Source: CAYREE01 sp964423225 (GTDB lineage: Archaea > Altiarchaeota > Altiarchaeia > IMC4 > SCGC-AAA252-I15). From it: a stretch of 19,384 bases of DNA. The notes under the pieces were generated by a model. That model ran no database searches. It was not told the origin of the DNA and saw only the letters and a list, made by a program, of their open reading frames with translations. The stretch's first letter is position 1. Each line of letters opens with the position of its first letter. Position numbers and translations under genes: made by a program. Positions 15,557 through 19,384 of this stretch are shown piece after piece. The stretch covers positions 1 through 19,384 of the forward strand of contig CAYREE010000033.1 in the NCBI GenBank assembly GCA_964423225.1, written 5' to 3'.

Positions 15557-16461
15557 TAATATTGAGTCAATCTAAAATTAGCCATATAGCTACAAATTAT
15601 AATGGAAATATATTCGCTATTGCAGAATTTGAGAATAAGGTTTATATCTGGGATATTATTTCAGAGCAAATGATAAGTGAATTTAATACTATCCTATCTT
15701 TTGGTGGAAAACGTCTTGCAATATCTTCCAATGGAAAATTATGTGCTACTGGAGCATGGTCCTATAATGGAATAGCGGTATATGCAACATTAACTGGAAA
15801 TATACTCTGGCAAAGGAAAGATTTAAAAAAAGTACAGAGATTGAAGTTTAGTAATCATGATAACACATTAATATGTGCGTTTGAAAATAAACCCTTACAT
15901 ATTCTAGATTCATCTACTGGAAAGACATTAGAGAAGCTGAGAAGTGTTAAAAAATTTTGGGAAAGTCCATTTTTTCCACTTCGTATATATGAAAAAAGTA
16001 AAAAGAAAATTGAACTCGTTAATCTAGCTTTAGGAAATAAAAAAATTAAAATCCCTTCGGTTAATCATACTCTATTAGACTGCACATTTACCTCTAACTC
16101 AATAATACTCTCAGAATGTACCAATGGTTTAAGTTCATATTCAATAGACGAATGTAACTTATTATGGCAACATAAACCTTGCAAAGGAAATCATTTTACA
16201 AAACTTGCTTTTAACCCAGAGAACAAAGAAGTATTGGGTGTTAATGATCCTTATGAAAAAGGAGATAACGGAAAAGAGGAATTATTTATTTTTAATAAAG
16301 ATACTGGAAAAATAATACGTTCATATCCTTTTGACAAGTTAGTACAAGCGGAAGAATTTGCTTTAAAGAGTAGTGTTTTAATTACTTCTGAAGGCGATGT
16401 TATGGATACAAAGACAGGAAGTATAATAAAAAAAATATTATTTCCAGGGATTAAACAATAG
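15553..16461 (+). CDS. Cytoplasmic beta-propeller (WD40-like) protein, candidate immunity protein
   Basis: A 302-aa protein made of degenerate WD40-like blades: KVYIWDIISEQMISEF (29-44), IAVYATLTGNILWQR (74-88), PLHILDSSTGKTLEKL (114-129), LSSYSIDECNLLWQH (193-207) and ELFIFNKDTGKIIRSY (243-258). It has no signal peptide or membrane segment, so it is predicted to stay in the cytoplasm. The GTG start overlaps the Rhs stop (GTGA), and the AT-rich composition matches the toxin tip just upstream. In polymorphic-toxin loci the gene directly after the tip is usually the cognate immunity gene. A WD40-like immunity protein is unusual, so the role is inferred from position only. A TTG at 15562 is an alternative start. 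It could instead be a scaffold or sensor protein. Confidence 0.7.
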   Translation: MIILSQSKISHIATNYNGNIFAIAEFENKVYIWDIISEQMISEFNTILSFGGKRLAISSNGKLCATGAWSYNGIAVYATLTGNILWQRKDLKKVQRLKFSNHDNTLICAFENKPLHILDSSTGKTLEKLRSVKKFWESPFFPLRIYEKSKKKIELVNLALGNKKIKIPSVNHTLLDCTFTSNSIILSECTNGLSSYSIDECNLLWQHKPCKGNHFTKLAFNPENKEVLGVNDPYEKGDNGKEELFIFNKDTGKIIRSYPFDKLVQAEEFALKSSVLITSEGDVMDTKTGSIIKKILFPGIKQ

Positions 16462-16470
16462 AGATAATAA

Positions 16471-16893
16471 GTGGTTATGATGGTTTTAACATATAATATT
16501 ACTGGATTACTATTTGATTATATAACTACTGTTATTAGTATACCCATTAGTGTGTCAATCTTATGGTATATCCTTAGATTATACAAGTTTGAAGAAAATA
16601 ATTATATTATTCCTATGAAAATTGTAATAATGAGTCTTATTCCTTCAATTCTAGTCGCTCCAATAATGAATTCACCATCCACTGGTTTTCTAATATTATT
16701 TTCGGGGTTAATTGGGATATTCGGGCCTTATATTCTATCATTTGTTTTAATAAAAAAATATTATAAACAAAAAACAATAAAATTATTATTTGTATGGGTA
16801 ATATATTCAGTTATTAATTCGATTTTACTCATCATACTTGAAATATTGTCTTTAATGGTAGCTACTTATTTAAATTATAAAATACTTATCTGA
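16471..16893 (+). CDS. Four-helix membrane protein of unknown function
   Basis: A 140-aa protein with about four predicted membrane segments near residues 12-36, 51-68, 71-95 and 103-133, separated by short charged loops (RLYKFEENN, KKYYKQKTIK). I recognise no family. It begins 9 nt after the beta-propeller gene and has the same very AT-rich composition, so it probably travels with the toxin tip. It may be a second immunity protein, a toxin-associated membrane partner or an orphan from an earlier tip exchange. The GTG at 16471 gives the longest form; ATG codons at 16477 and 16480 are equally likely starts. Confidence 0.6.
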   Translation: MVMMVLTYNITGLLFDYITTVISIPISVSILWYILRLYKFEENNYIIPMKIVIMSLIPSILVAPIMNSPSTGFLILFSGLIGIFGPYILSFVLIKKYYKQKTIKLLFVWVIYSVINSILLIILEILSLMVATYLNYKILI

Positions 16894-16967
16894 GATATAT
16901 GAGAATTATTGATTTCGAATGATCTGTTGATTTGGATGGATTGAGAAGTTTCTTTTCCCTTGCTCTG

Positions 16968-16993
16968 TGTTTACTTTTTTTAAAAGGTAAACA
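16968..16993. promoter_or_regulatory. Palindrome 1 before the recombinase gene
   Basis: Perfect 11-bp arms, TGTTTACTTTT (16968-16978) and AAAGGTAAACA (16983-16993, one G-T pair), surround 4 nt. The arms match those of palindrome 2. The T7 run at 16975-16981 could also end transcription of the preceding operon. See palindrome 2 for the alternatives. Confidence 0.6.
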
Positions 16994-17049
16994 TATTTGT
17001 AATAAAATACGGGGGAAAACACCCAAAAATACCATGAAAAAGGGCCTTG

Positions 17050-17079
17050 GTGTTTACCTTTATGGGGAAAGGTAAATAC
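17050..17079. promoter_or_regulatory. Palindrome 2 before the recombinase gene
   Basis: Arms of 12 bp, GTGTTTACCTTT (17050-17061) and AAAGGTAAATAC (17068-17079), flank a 6-nt spacer with a single non-Watson-Crick position. The layout of two inverted 11-12-bp arms around about 6 nt is that of a tyrosine-recombinase core site. The right arm also covers a TATA-like TAAATAC 21-27 nt before the ATG at 17100, so an operator is equally possible. Its centre lies 84 bp from that of palindrome 1. Confidence 0.6.
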
Positions 17080-17099
17080 AAAAATTTTGGATATGCAAA

Positions 17100-17714
17100 A
17101 TGGATGTAAAACAACAAAGAGACATAGTCGGAATAACCAAGGGATACCAAAAAAACAATCTCCGATTCCTAATGCCAGACGAATACCACACATTCTTTAG
17201 CATAATACCCAACCCAGACCACAGCTTCTGGCTTGAATTCCTCTTCCAAACCGGCATGCGAATCAATGAAGCCAGAAACACCAAGATAGAAGACATAAAC
17301 CTCAAAAAACGCCAAATAATCATAAAACAAAGCAAGAGTAAACGCCGCAAACAACGAAACGTACACATCAGCACCCAATTCAAAGCCCGCCTCATGCAAT
17401 ACATAAACACAAAAAAACTAAAACCAGGAGACAACCTAGGCATAGCATCCAAACAACACCTAAACAAACTCATGAAATACTATGCATCACAAGCAAACCT
17501 AGAAGAAATCCGAGACCTAAAAACACATACATGCAGGAAAACCCACGAAACCTACCTAGCAGCCCTAGGCATCAACGACATGACCATAACACTACACATG
17601 GGCCACACCATCGACACCGCCCTAAGATACTATATCGGAAGCACCCTCACACCCGAAGACACATCCAAAATCAAGGCAATAATGGGAGACATATTCCCAT
17701 CTAACGTTTCTTGA
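17100..17714 (+). CDS. Tyrosine recombinase (XerC/D/phage integrase family), catalytic domain only
   Basis: A 204-aa recombinase with the complete active-site set: R54 (TGMRINEA), a lysine in the beta-hairpin (K79 or K81 in KQSKSKRRK), H143 and R146 (HTCR), H169 (LHMGHT) and the tyrosine nucleophile at 177 or 178 (ALRYY). The catalytic domain starts near residue 22. The usual N-terminal core-binding (SAM-like) domain of about 100 aa is absent, and an in-frame stop at 17073 rules out an upstream extension. Codon use is extreme: of codons 36-65, only 5 of 30 end in G or T. No Shine-Dalgarno sequence is present, so a leaderless transcript is likely. The 3' end overlaps the minus-strand transglutaminase-like gene by 14 nt. 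It probably moves the element carrying the replication and toxin genes, or it resolves multimers through the adjacent palindromes. Confidence 0.88.
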   Translation: MDVKQQRDIVGITKGYQKNNLRFLMPDEYHTFFSIIPNPDHSFWLEFLFQTGMRINEARNTKIEDINLKKRQIIIKQSKSKRRKQRNVHISTQFKARLMQYINTKKLKPGDNLGIASKQHLNKLMKYYASQANLEEIRDLKTHTCRKTHETYLAALGINDMTITLHMGHTIDTALRYYIGSTLTPEDTSKIKAIMGDIFPSNVS

Positions 17715-19384
17715 ATTTTAGGTATGCTCCCAGGATTATTCCACATATTATCAATAGTATTGTTCCATAAACAAGGTAAACAAGAATATTACTGCCTTCC
17801 CCTCTGTCTTTTTTCCGTATTTCGATTAAATTTAATGCTAATGTCTCTTTGGTCTCTATTCTAAGGTATTCTATTTCAGAAGTTTTTCTTAGTTTTTCAA
17901 TTAACTCCGGTTCTAGTTTACTAGAGGTGTCTGCCACTATGAGTTTTGAGGGTTTAAGTTGCATTATAGCTGAGATTATACGTTTATCATTCTCCCCGTC
18001 AGCTATAATCAGGGGTATCTTTCCTGAAGCCGCATATTCTCCAGCTCCGTGAATCGAATCATAATCATAGAGAGTGGATATTACAACCTCGCTTGGTTTC
18101 TGATAAAACATTAGTGCCATTTTAATGCTTAATTCTCCGGCATCATCCTCTATCCTCTGTACTTCTAGACCAGATTCCCTAATTTTATCTTCTATACTAT
18201 TAGATATCTCAGTGTAATATCCTAGGATAAAGACTTTTGAGTATTCGCTTAGAGGCTCGTATTCTCTCATACTTGTTCCATTAGTTTTAGAACTAATAAC
18301 CTCTCCAAGAACATCTTTTACTGGATCTTCTGGGATAATAAAGGCATACTTTTCTTCTGCAAACTTAAACTCGATAGCATGTTCTCCTGGTTTGTCGAAC
18401 AGCCAGTAATATGTTTTGTCTACTATCTTGCTGGGATTTGGACTGATAAATACAGGCTTAATATCTGTAGTGACACTATAATTTACCCCGGTATATTGAT
18501 CAGTTACAAAGCTATCCTTATAGTAAAGGATATTGCAATCGAGGGAAAAATTGACTCCAATCCATTCAACCTCATTATTGTTATATGTAATCATTAATTG
18601 CATTTGTTCAGAGCCTATGTCAAATCGGTCGACCAGTATATTTTCAAAGTAATTAAGAATCTGTTGTTCTGGTATGGAATCATTTTGAGCAAAAGCCTTA
18701 AGTTTTTCCGCTTCTTGTAAATCAGCTTTTTTATTGAGTTCTACAATACAATTATTATCTATAAGCTTTATTGATTGATGATATTCTTTCTCAAACCCCC
18801 ATTCTTCCAATGGCATTTCATCTATATTTTGGTACACATCATCAACACATCTCTTCCCGCAGTCATAAGTCTCTAGTGATATATACTCGCCTTCATCGGG
18901 ATCGTAATACTTACCCGCAAAAAAGCAATCAGCGCCTTTGGAATAAACGCATGGATTGTCGAATTCATTCCATAAAGTATCCATGTGTATCCACCCCCTA
19001 CCCTCAAAAAACACTTGTTGCCATGCATGGCAACTAACTTTCGTTTTACCGAATATGTCTGCTGTTTCCCAACATCCACGATTATACCTAGCTGGGATGC
19101 CATAACTGTCGCTGAAAGAGACACCTAACGTAGCCCAATCATAACAAACCCCCTTACCAGTTTCAATAATATCATATTCACTATCATGCCAAGCTTGGCA
19201 GGATTGAGGCCGAGGAGTTTCTAGACATGTAGTATCATATGTGATAAATTTATCTATTACTGTAATCAAGTCACTAGCAACATCTATCCTTTCTGTACTG
19301 TAGAGTGGATATGAATAGCTTCTAAGATGATCTTCCAAGGGGTGTATTTGAGTCCCTGCTGCTTTATTTGCCTTTATCCATCGT
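17701..19384 (-). CDS. Transglutaminase-like, membrane-anchored surface protein (5' end off window)
   Basis: A partial gene; its frame stays open to the right edge of the window (WIKANKAAGTQIHPLEDH precedes the TTG at 19338), so the N-terminus and any signal peptide are outside. Counting from that TTG, the transglutaminase-like triad is C65 (KGVCYDWA), H104 (SCHAWQQ) and D120 (WIHMDTLW). A disulfide-rich stretch follows (cysteines between about 130 and 167). The region at about 365-510 alternates strands and helices with PLIIADGE and KPSKLIVAD, reminiscent of cell-wall-binding-repeat-2 domains. A single C-terminal membrane helix (about 515-540) ends in basic KFKKR. An extracellular role in cross-linking or cleaving surface protein or peptide is likely for this fold. 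It is probably a resident chromosomal gene beside the element. Confidence 0.75.
   Translation of the reverse strand, partial: RWIKANKAAGTQIHPLEDHLRSYSYPLYSTERIDVASDLITVIDKFITYDTTCLETPRPQSCQAWHDSEYDIIETGKGVCYDWATLGVSFSDSYGIPARYNRGCWETADIFGKTKVSCHAWQQVFFEGRGWIHMDTLWNEFDNPCVYSKGADCFFAGKYYDPDEGEYISLETYDCGKRCVDDVYQNIDEMPLEEWGFEKEYHQSIKLIDNNCIVELNKKADLQEAEKLKAFAQNDSIPEQQILNYFENILVDRFDIGSEQMQLMITYNNNEVEWIGVNFSLDCNILYYKDSFVTDQYTGVNYSVTTDIKPVFISPNPSKIVDKTYYWLFDKPGEHAIEFKFAEEKYAFIIPEDPVKDVLGEVISSKTNGTSMREYEPLSEYSKVFILGYYTEISNSIEDKIRESGLEVQRIEDDAGELSIKMALMFYQKPSEVVISTLYDYDSIHGAGEYAASGKIPLIIADGENDKRIISAIMQLKPSKLIVADTSSKLEPELIEKLRKTSEIEYLRIETKETLALNLIEIRKKDRGEGSNILVYLVYGTILLIICGIILGAYLKFKKR

Noticed and set aside
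16923..17075. 50-codon frame in phase with the recombinase, tested as a lost N-terminal domain
   Set aside because: It ends in a stop before the recombinase start, has no ATG near its beginning, and does not resemble a SAM-like core-binding domain.

Overview
The window looks archaeal, and I would guess a DPANN-type lineage (Woesearchaeota/Aenigmarchaeota-like), although the lineage is inference. The archaeal signs are a primase joining a PriS-like catalytic domain to a PriL-like Fe-S domain, an archaeal-type (PF01637-like) ATPase, AT-rich TATA-like boxes at leaderless distances, and secreted proteins with Thr-rich tails. No rRNA, tRNA, CRISPR array or transposase was recognised.

Layout. (1) Positions 1-1700, AT-rich: a ComF-like phosphoribosyltransferase followed 6 nt later by a full DprA/Smf protein, both DNA-uptake type. 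A 15/16-identical direct repeat lies on both sides of this pair. (2) Positions 1752-3074: a 60-aa unknown protein and a protein with a weak PD-(D/E)XK-like core, whose 3' end runs into the next module. (3) Positions about 2880-6166, more GC-rich: a plasmid- or virus-like replication module. It has two hidden small genes (a 42-aa helical protein and a 59-aa zinc ribbon), an ATPase with a winged helix, a YopX-like protein and the PriS-PriL-type primase. (4) Positions 6337-16893: a surface/toxin operon. Two paralogous secreted repeat, coiled-coil and Thr-rich proteins are followed, after 13 nt and 0 nt, by a 2045-aa secreted Rhs/YD-repeat protein. That protein has an SpvB-like N-terminus, six calcium-binding repeats, a YD shell, the Rhs core and a His-rich nuclease-like tip. 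The tip gene overlaps a cytoplasmic beta-propeller gene (candidate immunity), followed by a four-helix membrane protein. (5) Positions 16894-17714: two strong palindromes sharing half-sites, then a short tyrosine recombinase. (6) Positions 17701-19384, minus strand: a transglutaminase-like, C-terminally membrane-anchored protein that runs off the right edge and overlaps the recombinase gene tail to tail.

Main interpretation (inference): an integrative plasmid-like element, with replication genes on one side and a recombinase on the other, carries an archaeal polymorphic-toxin locus. The Rhs protein would be exported by Sec rather than a type VI apparatus, the two paralogues upstream would display or anchor it, and the beta-propeller protein would protect the producer. 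No att repeat that would fix the element's ends was found.
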